Assembly (NCBI GenBank): GCA_965200835.1
Contig: OZ241390.1
Span: 2,542,001 to 2,606,000, forward strand
Length of the DNA stretch: 64,000 bases
Reading direction: 5' to 3'
Source: JAPPFW01 sp965200835
Lineage (GTDB): Bacteria > Actinomycetota > Acidimicrobiia > Spongiisociales > Spongiisociaceae
Of this stretch, positions 54,445 to 63,383 are shown one piece after another. The notes beneath the pieces are model-generated. The model was not told the origin of the DNA, did not search any database, and worked only from the letters and a program-made list of their open reading frames with translations. The stretch's first letter is position 1, and every line of letters starts with the position of its first letter. Made by a program: the position numbers and the translations under genes.

Positions 54445-56774
54445 GCCTGCCTCGCCAGCAAATGGGGACCATAACCCGGGACCGAGTCACCCACCGCCGG
54501 GGGGTCGGTACGTCGCCACCCCGCCCGGATGCCCCTCTGAAGGTCCAGGGCCGCTTCGCCTTCTCATCCGATCTCTACCTCGATGGAATGCTTTGGGGAG
54601 CGACCGTTCGCAGCCCGCATCCCCGAGCGCACATCGTGTCCATCGAGGTGTCCGAAGCCCTCATGATCAGGGGTGTGGCCACCGTGCTGACCGCCGAGGA
54701 CATACCCGGGCACAAATACTTCGGGATAAAGGTCCCTGATCAGCCGATCCTGGCTGACCAGGAAATTCGTTACCTGGGCGAGCCGGTCGCCATCGTGGCC
54801 GCCGACCATCCTGAGACCGCCCGCCGAGCAGTCGAGGCCGTACGGGTCGAGTACCGGATCGAAGCTCCGCTCACCGATCCCGAAGCAGCCCTGGCCGGCC
54901 AGAGTGGGCTGGTCGATCCGGGAGGCAACGTGGCCCGCCACGTCCGGATCCGCCACGGCAACCTGGCTGCTGCCCGGCCGGCGGCCGAGGTGATCATCGA
55001 GGGCGAGTACCGGACCGGTGTGCAGGACCCGGCCTTCCTGGGACCCGAGTCGGGCCTGGCGGTGCCGGACGGCAGCGGAGGAGTCGATCTCTATGTTGCC
55101 TCACAGTGGATCCACGACGATCAGCGCCAGATCGCCGCGGCCCTCGGTCTCGACCCCAGCCGGGTACGGCTCACTCTGAGCGGGGTAGGGGGTGCGTTCG
55201 GAGGCCGGGAGGACCTGTCCGTTCATATCCACGCCTGCCTGCTGGCCCTGCGGATGGGTCGTCCCGTCAAGATGTCATACCACCGCGAGGAGTCGTTCGT
55301 CGGGCACGTCCATCGGCATCCTTCCCGTATCCGGGTCGAGTTGGGTGCCCGCCAAGACGGGACCCTGGTCTACTCGAAGGTCAGGCTGCTACTCGATGGC
55401 GGCGCCTACACGTCCACTTCCAAGATCGTGATCGCCAACGCCTGCTACTTCGCGGCCGGTGCCTATCGGGTCGACCATGTGGAGATAGACGGGTATGCCG
55501 TGTATACCAACAACCCCCCACGGGGCGCCATGCGGGGTTTCGGAGCCGTCCAGTCCTGCTACGCCATCGAATCAGCCATGGACAAGCTGGCCCGGGCGCT
55601 GGAGATGGACCCGGTGAAGCTGCGGATGATCAACGCCATCCGGGTCGGGGACCGGCTTCCTACCGGCCAGGCTGTGGACGGTCCGGCCCCGGCGCGGGAA
55701 CTGCTCGAATACCTCCGGGATCTTCCGCTGCCGACCGGATCCACCGGAGGTGGGACCAACGGCGGTCGCCTCCCGGGGGGTGTGAACAACACCACCCGCG
55801 GGGAGGGGGTTGTGCGAGGGGTCGGCTATGCGCTGGGCATGAAGGCGATCGGGTTCTCGGGTGGGGTGGACGATATCTCCACGGCGAGGGTCTCCCTCTC
55901 GATGGTGGGCGGCAAACCGGTCGCCGAGGTCTACAGCGCGGCTGCCGAGTGCGGGCAGGGGATCGTGGCCGTCCAGGCCCAGATCGTCCGGACCGAGCTC
56001 GGGGTCGACTCGGTAGTGGTACGTCCGGCGGACACGGACATCGGGGACGCCGGATCGTCGGCCGCGTCCCGCCAGACCTGGATGACCGGGGGAGCGGTGA
56101 AGGGCGCCTGCGACGGAGTTCGTCACCAGGTGAAGGGACGGGCGGCAGACGGGTTGGGCTGCGCGGCCGATGACCTGCTCCTGGCCGGTGACCGCATCGA
56201 GCTGGCCGCAACGGGTGAACCGCTCCTGACACTGGCGGATCTACTGGGCAACGAGTCGATCGAGTCGACCTTCGTCTATCGCCATCGACCGACGGAGGGG
56301 ATCGACGACGTAACGGGCCAGGGAAACGCCCACGTCGCGTTCGCCTACGCCACTCATCGGGCAGTAGTGGACGTGGACACCGAACTCGGCCTGGTGAGGG
56401 TGGTGGAGCTGGCCACCGCCCAGGATGTGGGCAAGGCGATCAATCCACAGGCGGTCGAGGGCCAGATCGAGGGTGGCACGGCCCAAGGTCTCGGCCTAGC
56501 CCTCCTCGAAGAGGTGCAGATCAGCGATGGGGAGATCCGGAACGCATCCTTCACCGACTACCTGATTCCCACCATCCTCGACATGCCTCCCATGAACGTA
56601 CGGATCTTCGAGTTTCCCCACCCCGACTCGCCCTATGGTCTCAATGGGGTAGGAGAGCCGCCCAACCTGTCCTCGACACCGGCCATCGTCAACGCACTTC
56701 GCATGGCGACCGGTCTCGAACTGCCCAGGGCTCCCGTCCGGCCTATCGACCTGATCCCCACCCTCAGCGGCTAA
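54441..56774 (+). CDS. Molybdenum hydroxylase large (Mo-MCD) subunit
   Basis: 777 aa from GTG 54441 (GGAGGG 9 nt upstream); ATG 54432 is an alternative. Family landmarks: YLGEPVAIVAADHPETARRA near 110, VGGAFGGRED (molybdopterin loop), PPRGAMRGFGAVQSCYAIE, QGIVAVQAQIVRTELG and a C-terminal GE.P. segment (GVGEPPNLSSTPAIVNAL) with the catalytic Glu. CO dehydrogenase would show a CSFR-type active-site loop; here RGFG is found instead, so an aldehyde, purine or N-heterocycle hydroxylase is more likely. Substrate unknown. Confidence 0.9.
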   Translation: MSLPRQQMGTITRDRVTHRRGVGTSPPRPDAPLKVQGRFAFSSDLYLDGMLWGATVRSPHPRAHIVSIEVSEALMIRGVATVLTAEDIPGHKYFGIKVPDQPILADQEIRYLGEPVAIVAADHPETARRAVEAVRVEYRIEAPLTDPEAALAGQSGLVDPGGNVARHVRIRHGNLAAARPAAEVIIEGEYRTGVQDPAFLGPESGLAVPDGSGGVDLYVASQWIHDDQRQIAAALGLDPSRVRLTLSGVGGAFGGREDLSVHIHACLLALRMGRPVKMSYHREESFVGHVHRHPSRIRVELGARQDGTLVYSKVRLLLDGGAYTSTSKIVIANACYFAAGAYRVDHVEIDGYAVYTNNPPRGAMRGFGAVQSCYAIESAMDKLARALEMDPVKLRMINAIRVGDRLPTGQAVDGPAPARELLEYLRDLPLPTGSTGGGTNGGRLPGGVNNTTRGEGVVRGVGYALGMKAIGFSGGVDDISTARVSLSMVGGKPVAEVYSAAAECGQGIVAVQAQIVRTELGVDSVVVRPADTDIGDAGSSAASRQTWMTGGAVKGACDGVRHQVKGRAADGLGCAADDLLLAGDRIELAATGEPLLTLADLLGNESIESTFVYRHRPTEGIDDVTGQGNAHVAFAYATHRAVVDVDTELGLVRVVELATAQDVGKAINPQAVEGQIEGGTAQGLGLALLEEVQISDGEIRNASFTDYLIPTILDMPPMNVRIFEFPHPDSPYGLNGVGEPPNLSSTPAIVNALRMATGLELPRAPVRPIDLIPTLSG

Positions 56775-56915
56775 CCCCTCAGAATCCGCCGCTTATGCCT
56801 CCCGGTTGAGACTGCCAGAGCCTCCTTACGGTCAGGCAGACAGTGCGGGTTGTCCGGCAGGGTAAGCTTGCTCGGGATCGAGCGATAACACTCCCCCGAC
56901 GGTTAGGAGATAGCC

Positions 56916-58286
56916 TTGGATAGGAAGATTACTGACCCGCGCCTCTTCTCTCGCCGCCAGGTACTGGGCGGCGGCTCTGCTCTCATGGCGTTCGCGGCTA
57001 TGGGAGGTCTCACCGGACTCCTGGCGGCCTGCTCGGAGGGAGATCCGATCGATGAAGGATCCGAACCGGGCGAGGACTTCACCGGCACGCTGGGGGTGCT
57101 CATCGGCACCCATATGGATCCCATCAAGCAGCTGCTCGAACAGCATGAGGCGGCTGTCGGATTCGCTCCCAGTGTCGAGGAGGTAACCACCCCCGATCTG
57201 CGCAGCAAGCTCACCACTTCGTTCCTGGCGCAGAGTTCGCCCTGGGATGCGGTATTCGTCACTGCGGAGCTGGGGGCCGAGCTCGGAACCCGCGGATGGC
57301 TCACCAACGCCAGCACCTTCATGGACGAGCGGGTACGCCCCGAAGGCGACCTGCTGACCAGGGGAATGGGTGCGGTGGAAGTCGGTGACAACACGCTGGC
57401 GGTCCCCTGGACCATGGGTAGCCAGCTCCTGCACTGGAACAAGCAGCTCATGGAGCAGGCCGGACTGGATCCCGATGCTCCCCTCGACTGGCATTCCACT
57501 CCCAACTCATGGGACACCTTCGTGGAGTACGCCAAGGCCATGACCGGGGAACGGGATGGTGTGCAGTACTACGGATACACCGACGCCTGGGCGGACAAGC
57601 ACGTGCTGTGGACCTGGGGCGGCATGCTCAACATGCACGGCGGCAGCTTCCTCGACGAGGAGGGGCAGCCGTCCTGGAACTCGGAGGCTGGGGTGGAGGC
57701 CCTCCAGAAGCTCTATGACCTGCTGCACACCCACCAGGTGATCGACCCGGCGGTGAGCACCTACACCTGGGTGTTCGACGCCACCCCCGGTTTCTTCGAA
57801 GGCACCCGGGGCATGTTCATCTCCTGGCCGTTCGTGGCCGGGGTGGCAGCCATTCCCGAAGCGTCCCAGATCGCCGGGCACAGCGCCTTCGCGCCCAACC
57901 CGGCGGTGGTCACCAGCGGCTCGGTGGACGGGTCGGAGTTCTTCGGCGTCCCGGTGTACTCGGAGAACAAGGACGAGGCCTGGCGCCTGCTGGATCTGAT
58001 CTCCTCCCGCGAGGGCCAGCGGGTGGTCGCCATGGGTGGTTGGGGCTCCATATACAACGGGGTGCTGCAGGAGCCCGACATCGTGGAGGCTTTCCCGTTC
58101 TATCCGGCGCTGGCCAAGGCCTACGAATACCCCGTGGACGGTGGCTGGTCCGAGGACCGGCCTCGCTGGACCCAGATGCTGGCCGACGAGATCCATGAGG
58201 TGCTGGCCGACCGCAAGTCGCCCCGCCAGGCCCTGGACGACGCAGCCGCGGCCGCCGTGGAAGCCCGGAGGCAGGACGAGTCCTAG
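56916..58286 (+). CDS. ABC transporter solute-binding lipoprotein (family 1)
   Basis: 456 aa, TTG start with AGGAGA upstream. A Tat-like signal (SRRQVLGGGSALMAFAAMGG) ends in a lipobox LLAAC. The mature part has the extracellular sugar-binding family fold (ETYAKAMTGERDGVQYYGYTD-like region, FFEGTRGMFISWPFVAGV). It binds the transported substrate outside the cell. It is followed by two permeases; no ATPase gene is in the window, so a shared MsmK-type ATPase or one beyond the edge is likely. Confidence 0.88.
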   Translation: MDRKITDPRLFSRRQVLGGGSALMAFAAMGGLTGLLAACSEGDPIDEGSEPGEDFTGTLGVLIGTHMDPIKQLLEQHEAAVGFAPSVEEVTTPDLRSKLTTSFLAQSSPWDAVFVTAELGAELGTRGWLTNASTFMDERVRPEGDLLTRGMGAVEVGDNTLAVPWTMGSQLLHWNKQLMEQAGLDPDAPLDWHSTPNSWDTFVEYAKAMTGERDGVQYYGYTDAWADKHVLWTWGGMLNMHGGSFLDEEGQPSWNSEAGVEALQKLYDLLHTHQVIDPAVSTYTWVFDATPGFFEGTRGMFISWPFVAGVAAIPEASQIAGHSAFAPNPAVVTSGSVDGSEFFGVPVYSENKDEAWRLLDLISSREGQRVVAMGGWGSIYNGVLQEPDIVEAFPFYPALAKAYEYPVDGGWSEDRPRWTQMLADEIHEVLADRKSPRQALDDAAAAAVEARRQDES

Positions 58287-58305
58287 CAGGCACCCTCCCG
58301 ACTCC

Positions 58306-59232
58306 ATGACCGGGGCCGTAGGGGAGGACGGGAGGACCGGGCGAGCGCGCAAGCGGGGTCGCCGGGTTGCCCTGACCCTGGTGGCCCCGGCCGTGTTGCT
58401 GGTGGCCGGAGTGTATGCCTATCCGGCCATCTCCACCGTCGTCTACAGCCTGGCTTCCATCGACCTGTCCCCCCGGTTCCGAATCTCGGGGTTCGTGGGG
58501 CTGCAGAACTTCGCCCGCCAGCTGGCCAGCCCGTCTTTCTGGGAAGCGACCGGGGTCACCGTCTACTTCGGAGCGATGCTGTGTGTGGTGACGGTGGTGC
58601 TTTCGTTCCTGATCGCGCTGCTGCTCAACCAGACCTTCCTCGGCAGGGGACTGGTCAGGGTTACCGTGCTGCTGCCCTGGGCGGTTCCCCCGGTGGCTTC
58701 CGGAGTGCTGTGGGTGCAGATGTTCCACGCCGAGTTCGGCTTTCTCAACGGCCTGATCAGAGCCTTCGGAGGCGAAGGCAATGTGATCTGGTTGGGTGGG
58801 CAGGTGCTCGCTCTCCACTCGGTACTCATCGCCGAGGTGTGGCGCTGGATCCCCTTCGCCACCCTGTTCCTGCTGGCTGGGCTGCAGGTGGTTCCGAGGA
58901 CGGTTATCGAAGCGGCGGCAATCGACGGGGCAGGTTCCTGGCGTACCTTCCGCCATGTCACCTTCCCTCTGATGCTGCCGGTGGTGGTCCCGGTGGTGAT
59001 CTTCCTGTTCGTGTGGGCCATGAAAGTGTTCGACACCATCTTCGTGCTCACCCGGGGAGGACCCAGCCGAGCCACCACCACGCTCAACTTTCTGGTGTAC
59101 CGGCAGGGATTCGAGCAGTTCGACTTCGGAAGCGCGGCGGCCACCGCCTACCTCCTATCAGCTCTAACCGTGCTGGCTATCGCCGGTCTCGGATGGATGC
59201 TGGTGCGGGCCCGCCGGCTCGCCCACGGATAG
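58306..59232 (+). CDS. ABC transporter permease 1 (MalF/UgpA type)
   Basis: 308 aa from ATG 58306. Six helices, and the EAA loop EAAAIDGAGSWRTFRHVTFPLMLPV contacts the ATPase. Typical inner-membrane permease for sugars or other polar organics. 19 bp after the solute-binding gene. Confidence 0.93.
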   Translation: MTGAVGEDGRTGRARKRGRRVALTLVAPAVLLVAGVYAYPAISTVVYSLASIDLSPRFRISGFVGLQNFARQLASPSFWEATGVTVYFGAMLCVVTVVLSFLIALLLNQTFLGRGLVRVTVLLPWAVPPVASGVLWVQMFHAEFGFLNGLIRAFGGEGNVIWLGGQVLALHSVLIAEVWRWIPFATLFLLAGLQVVPRTVIEAAAIDGAGSWRTFRHVTFPLMLPVVVPVVIFLFVWAMKVFDTIFVLTRGGPSRATTTLNFLVYRQGFEQFDFGSAAATAYLLSALTVLAIAGLGWMLVRARRLAHG

Positions 59233-59236
59233 CGGC

Positions 59237-60076
59237 ATGTACGGGAGGTTCCGATCCCGGTTCAGGCAGGTAGTCACCTATGGCCTGGCCGCACTGGTGC
59301 TCGTAGTCATGGCCTTTCCGCTGTATGGCATCTTCCTGACCAGCGTGCAGACGGAGCGGGACATCCGCTCCCGGGATGTGGCCTTCGCTCCCTCCTATAT
59401 CACCACCGAGCACTACCGCCAGATCTTCTCGGCCGATTCCGGCGTTCCGGTGACCGAGTCGATGATCAACAGCCTGATAGTGGCGGTGGCCACGGCAGTG
59501 GTTACGATGGTGATCGCAGTACCGGCGGCATATGCGATCAACCGGTTGCAGGTCCCCGGTAAGCGGATCATTCTGGGAGGATTCGCGGCTATATATGTGC
59601 TGCCTACCCTGCTGTTCGTGCTCCCGCTGTTCATAACGGTGGTCCAGCTCGGTCTTTACGACACCTATGTAGGTCTGGTGCTTCCTTATGTCGCGTTCAC
59701 CCTGCCGTTCATGGTGTGGATCATGGGGTCCTTCGTGCGTTCGATCCCGGTTTCGGTCGAGGAAATGGCCCGGATCGACGGGGCCAATCTTGCCCAACTC
59801 ATCTTCCGGATAGTTCTACCGCTGCTGAGGCCGGGTATCTTCGCCGGGTTGCTGCTCGGTTTCGTCCTGGCCTGGATCGAGTTCCTGACCCCGCTGCTCT
59901 TCACCAGCGACCTGTCGATGCTCACCGTCACGCTCGGCCTGTTCCGCTCTACCATGGACATCGCCATCGGTCAGCTAGCGGCCGCCACGGTGGTGACCGC
60001 CCTGCCGGTTATTCTCATTACTGCCCTGTTCCAGAAGAACATCACTCAGGTGATCACCGCCGGAGTGGAGAGATGA
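59237..60076 (+). CDS. ABC transporter permease 2 (MalG/UgpE type)
   Basis: 279 aa. The EAA loop is EMARIDGANLAQLIFRIVLPLLRPG. It has the MalG-type PAAYAINRLQVPGKR loop. It forms the channel with permease 1. 4 bp between the genes. Confidence 0.93.
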   Translation: MYGRFRSRFRQVVTYGLAALVLVVMAFPLYGIFLTSVQTERDIRSRDVAFAPSYITTEHYRQIFSADSGVPVTESMINSLIVAVATAVVTMVIAVPAAYAINRLQVPGKRIILGGFAAIYVLPTLLFVLPLFITVVQLGLYDTYVGLVLPYVAFTLPFMVWIMGSFVRSIPVSVEEMARIDGANLAQLIFRIVLPLLRPGIFAGLLLGFVLAWIEFLTPLLFTSDLSMLTVTLGLFRSTMDIAIGQLAAATVVTALPVILITALFQKNITQVITAGVER

Positions 60077-60121
60077 TGGGTCCGGTCTTGGCGGGTGAGA
60101 CCTCCGGAAGGATGTGACGTT

Positions 60122-60889
60122 ATGGCAAATCGGATAGATGTGGTCATCCAGCCGGTGGTGCTGAGGTTCTCCCTATCGGACGATGAGGTGGTCTACTACT
60201 TCGCCTCGGACACCGAAGCGATGCTGGACCGGATGGAGACGATGATGGGGATCGATCCGGCTCGCCATGCCCTATTCGACTCCAATCTAGGGTTCCTGCC
60301 GGTATCGACCACCGTCCTAATCAGGGGAGAGCGGAACGTGCTGGTGGATCCGGGCAGCCACCACACCGGATTCTACGGGCAGCTGGCCATCGGGCTGTCC
60401 CGCTTCTCGGTTACCCCCGCGGACATCGATGTGGTGGTATGTACTCATTGCCATCACGACCACATGGGCAGTGCTTTCCGGATCCCCGGAGCCGAGCTGG
60501 TCATGGGCCAGGGGGAGGCCGACTTCTGCGAGGAACTGTACGGGCCGGAGGAGACCGCTGCTCGTCTGGCGGTGATGGGGAAGCTTACCGAGGTGCCCCG
60601 GGGAGGGGAGCTCGAGCTGATGCCCGGCGTAGTGGCGATCTCGACACCGGGCCACACCCCCGGCCATATCAGCGTGCTGGCGGAGTCCGATTCGGGCGAG
60701 CGGGTGATCGTGGCGGGCGACACGGTGATGACCCGCCGGGAATACTCGGAGAGGACCTTCTCCCACTGGTACTCGCAGGACCAGCTGGACGGCCTCCACT
60801 CCAGCCTCGACCGCCTCCATGCCCTGGAGCCGACCACCGTACTACCAGGCCATGACCGGGCCTTTACCCCTCCGGGGGGGTTGGTATGA
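60122..60889 (+). CDS. MBL-fold hydrolase (AHL-lactonase-like)
   Basis: 255 aa from ATG 60122. The metal motif is H109-C-H111-H-D113-H114 (THCHHDHMG), then TPGHTPGHIS, VAGDTVM and PGHD, the full set for dizinc metallo-beta-lactamase-fold lactonases. Cytoplasmic. In this operon it probably opens a lactone or cleaves an amide of the imported compound. It is coupled to the next gene by an ATGA overlap. Confidence 0.9.
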   Translation: MANRIDVVIQPVVLRFSLSDDEVVYYFASDTEAMLDRMETMMGIDPARHALFDSNLGFLPVSTTVLIRGERNVLVDPGSHHTGFYGQLAIGLSRFSVTPADIDVVVCTHCHHDHMGSAFRIPGAELVMGQGEADFCEELYGPEETAARLAVMGKLTEVPRGGELELMPGVVAISTPGHTPGHISVLAESDSGERVIVAGDTVMTRREYSERTFSHWYSQDQLDGLHSSLDRLHALEPTTVLPGHDRAFTPPGGLV

Positions 60890-61896
60890 CCGCCCTCCGG
60901 ACCGCCGCGGTGGGGGTGGGGGCGATCGGGTCCTTGCACGCCCGCATCTACCAGGAACATCCGCTGGCCGAGCTGGTCGGGGTGGTCGACGTCGATCCTC
61001 AGAAGGCTCGGGCAGTGGGCGAATCGCTCGAGGTTCCCTGGTTCACCGAGGTCGATCAGCTGCTCCAAGCCTGTGACTTGGCGGCTGCCTCGGTGGCGGT
61101 TCCCGAGCACTACCGCCACGCCGTCGCCCTGCCTCTCGCCCGGGCCGGCAAGCATCTACTGCTGGAGAAGCCGCTCGCCCCATCTCTGGCCGAGACCGAC
61201 CGATTGATAGCCGACCTGGCAAGTACGGGCGTGCTAACCATGGTGAACTTCATCCTGCGGTTCGACCCCCGCTACCTGGAGGCTCACACCGCCGCCTCCT
61301 CCGGGCGCCTGGGCGACATCCACACCCTGTTCGTGCGCCGCCGCGGATCGTCCCTGGGAGCGGACATCTACGGAGTGTGGACCGACCTCCTCATCTCCAC
61401 CGGCATCCACGATCTCGACATCATGGCCTGGCTGGCCGCCTCCCCGGTGACCCGGGTCTACGCGGAAACCATTTCCCGCCGCTCCGCGCCCTACGGCCAC
61501 GACGACGCCGCTATGGTGCTGGTCCGCTTCGAGAACGGCATCATCGGATCCCTCGAAACCAGCTGGGTGCTGCCTCCCACCCTCCCGGCACCGCTCGACG
61601 CCTCCCTGCAGGTGGTCGGCACTACGGGAGGGGTGTTCGTGGACGGGGCGAACCAGGGACTGACGATGGTGGATACTGAGGGGCTGTTCTTGCCCGATCT
61701 CACCCACTGGCCGGACATAGCAGGCCGGGTGGGGGGTGATCTGGCCACCTCGCTCGACCATTTCATCCGCTCGGTGCTGGCCGGGAAGCCGCCGCTGGTC
61801 ACCCTGGCCGATGCCCGGCGCGCCCATGCCATGGTGGACGCCGCCAAACGTTCGGCCGCCCGGAACCTTCCGATGGCCCTCACCCCGCCTCCCTGA
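60886..61896 (+). CDS. Gfo/Idh/MocA-family oxidoreductase
   Basis: 336 aa. The Rossmann start is AVGVGAIGSLHARIYQEHPLAELVGVVDVD, then LLLEKPLA (the catalytic Lys motif EKP) and a C-terminal sheet domain with DLDIMAWL. It oxidises or epimerises a sugar, inositol or amino-acid derived alcohol with NAD(P). Confidence 0.92.
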   Translation: MTALRTAAVGVGAIGSLHARIYQEHPLAELVGVVDVDPQKARAVGESLEVPWFTEVDQLLQACDLAAASVAVPEHYRHAVALPLARAGKHLLLEKPLAPSLAETDRLIADLASTGVLTMVNFILRFDPRYLEAHTAASSGRLGDIHTLFVRRRGSSLGADIYGVWTDLLISTGIHDLDIMAWLAASPVTRVYAETISRRSAPYGHDDAAMVLVRFENGIIGSLETSWVLPPTLPAPLDASLQVVGTTGGVFVDGANQGLTMVDTEGLFLPDLTHWPDIAGRVGGDLATSLDHFIRSVLAGKPPLVTLADARRAHAMVDAAKRSAARNLPMALTPPP

Positions 61897-61918
61897 ACCT
61901 CGGAGCATCGCCAACCGC

Positions 61919-63382
61919 ATGCCTAGGCCACGGATCGGGGTTGCTTCCCTCGTCCAGGAGACCAACACCTTCAGCCCCAAGCCCACCCGGTGGGACGACT
62001 TCAACATCCTGGTAGGCAACAATGCGGTCACCTCCCTGGCAGGCACCAACACCGAGTTCGCTGGCGCGTTCCACGAGCTTGAGCAGCAGGCGACCGATCC
62101 GGTCCCGCTGCTGGCCGCCTGGGCACTGCCATCAGGTGGGATAGCCCCGGAGGACTTCGAGCGCCTGGTCGAGCTGCTGGACAACCGGCTGGTCGAGGCC
62201 GGTCCGCTAGACGGACTGATCCTGTCCCTGCACGGGGCGATGGCGGCCGGATCGGTGTTCGACGCCGACTCGGCCCTGATGGAAGCCGCTCGGCGCCGCA
62301 TCGGGAATGCTCCCCTGGGTGTCTGCCTGGATCTCCATGCCAACGTGACAGCTCGGATGGTGGAGCTCTGTGATGTGATGGTCGGATACCGGACCGAGCC
62401 TCACATCGACATGGCCGCTACCGGGGCGCGGATCGCCCGCCTGCTGGCCATGGTTCTGCGCAAGGAGGTGTCGCCAACTATGGCGCTGGCCAAGCGTCCC
62501 CTGCTGATTCCGGCCGAAGGTATGCGCACTGATGTGGGTCCGATGTCCGAAGTCCGGGTGCTGGCCGACTCCCTCATCGGATCCCGGGTACTCGACATCT
62601 CGCTCTTCCCGGTCCAGCCCTGGCTGGATGTTCCCGAGCTGGGTCTGGGAGTCCTGGCGGTGACCGATGCCGATTTGCCGGGAGCCCGATCGTTAGCCGA
62701 ACGACTGGCCAACGAGGTCTGGAGTCGCCGGACGCAGATGGTCACGCCCCGCCTCATGGCTCCGAAGGAGGCCTTCGAGGCGGCTCGGAGGTCGGCCACT
62801 CGCCCCTTCCTGATGGCTCACTCGGCCGATTGCCCTACTGCCGGGGCCGCGGGTGACGATCCGATCATGGTCACCGAAGCCGCCGCCCACGCGGCCGATC
62901 TGATGGTGATGGACACCGTGGTGGACCCCGAAGCGGCCCGGCGATGCCGCTCGGCAGTGGGCGAGCGGGTCCGGGTCCGGCTGGGAGGAAGTTTCAACCC
63001 CGCAGCGGCTCCGGTGCAGGTGGAAGGGAGGGTGCGCCGGGCCGGTGCCGGCGACTACCGACTGGCCGGCCGGTCGTTCACCGGTAGGCGGGTCACGATG
63101 GGGGAGTGGGGGGTGGTGGAAACGGGCCTTCATCGGCTGCTGATCTCATCGCGGCCGGCCATCAGCGCCGATCCGGCCACGTGGCGGCACGCCGGTCTCG
63201 ATCCTGACCGGGCCGATGTGCTGATCGTCCGCTCCTGCAGCGACTACCGGGCCAACTTTCCTTCATCCGTTGCGGAGGCGATCACCCTCGACCTGCCCGG
63301 GGCCAGCACCCCCAGACTCCAGAACCTCCGCTTCCGTCACGCTCCCCGTCCCCTCTACCCACTCGATCCGGTCGTGATCTGA
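61919..63382 (+). CDS. M81-family metallopeptidase (MlrC-like)
   Basis: 487 aa from ATG 61919. The family signature QETNTFSP is at about residues 14-21, LSLHGAM(A) and CLDLHANVTARM follow, and H(I)DM and SADCPTAGAAGD later. MlrC degrades linearised microcystin; most homologues have unknown peptide or amide substrates. Its place next to an M20 peptidase and a lactonase-like hydrolase suggests stepwise breakdown of an imported amide-containing compound. Confidence 0.9.
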   Translation: MPRPRIGVASLVQETNTFSPKPTRWDDFNILVGNNAVTSLAGTNTEFAGAFHELEQQATDPVPLLAAWALPSGGIAPEDFERLVELLDNRLVEAGPLDGLILSLHGAMAAGSVFDADSALMEAARRRIGNAPLGVCLDLHANVTARMVELCDVMVGYRTEPHIDMAATGARIARLLAMVLRKEVSPTMALAKRPLLIPAEGMRTDVGPMSEVRVLADSLIGSRVLDISLFPVQPWLDVPELGLGVLAVTDADLPGARSLAERLANEVWSRRTQMVTPRLMAPKEAFEAARRSATRPFLMAHSADCPTAGAAGDDPIMVTEAAAHAADLMVMDTVVDPEAARRCRSAVGERVRVRLGGSFNPAAAPVQVEGRVRRAGAGDYRLAGRSFTGRRVTMGEWGVVETGLHRLLISSRPAISADPATWRHAGLDPDRADVLIVRSCSDYRANFPSSVAEAITLDLPGASTPRLQNLRFRHAPRPLYPLDPVVI

Positions 63383-63383
63383 C

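Noticed and set aside
54441..56774. Carbon monoxide dehydrogenase large subunit (coxL)
   Set aside because: The CSFR-type active-site loop of form I CO dehydrogenase is not seen, so the substrate was left open.
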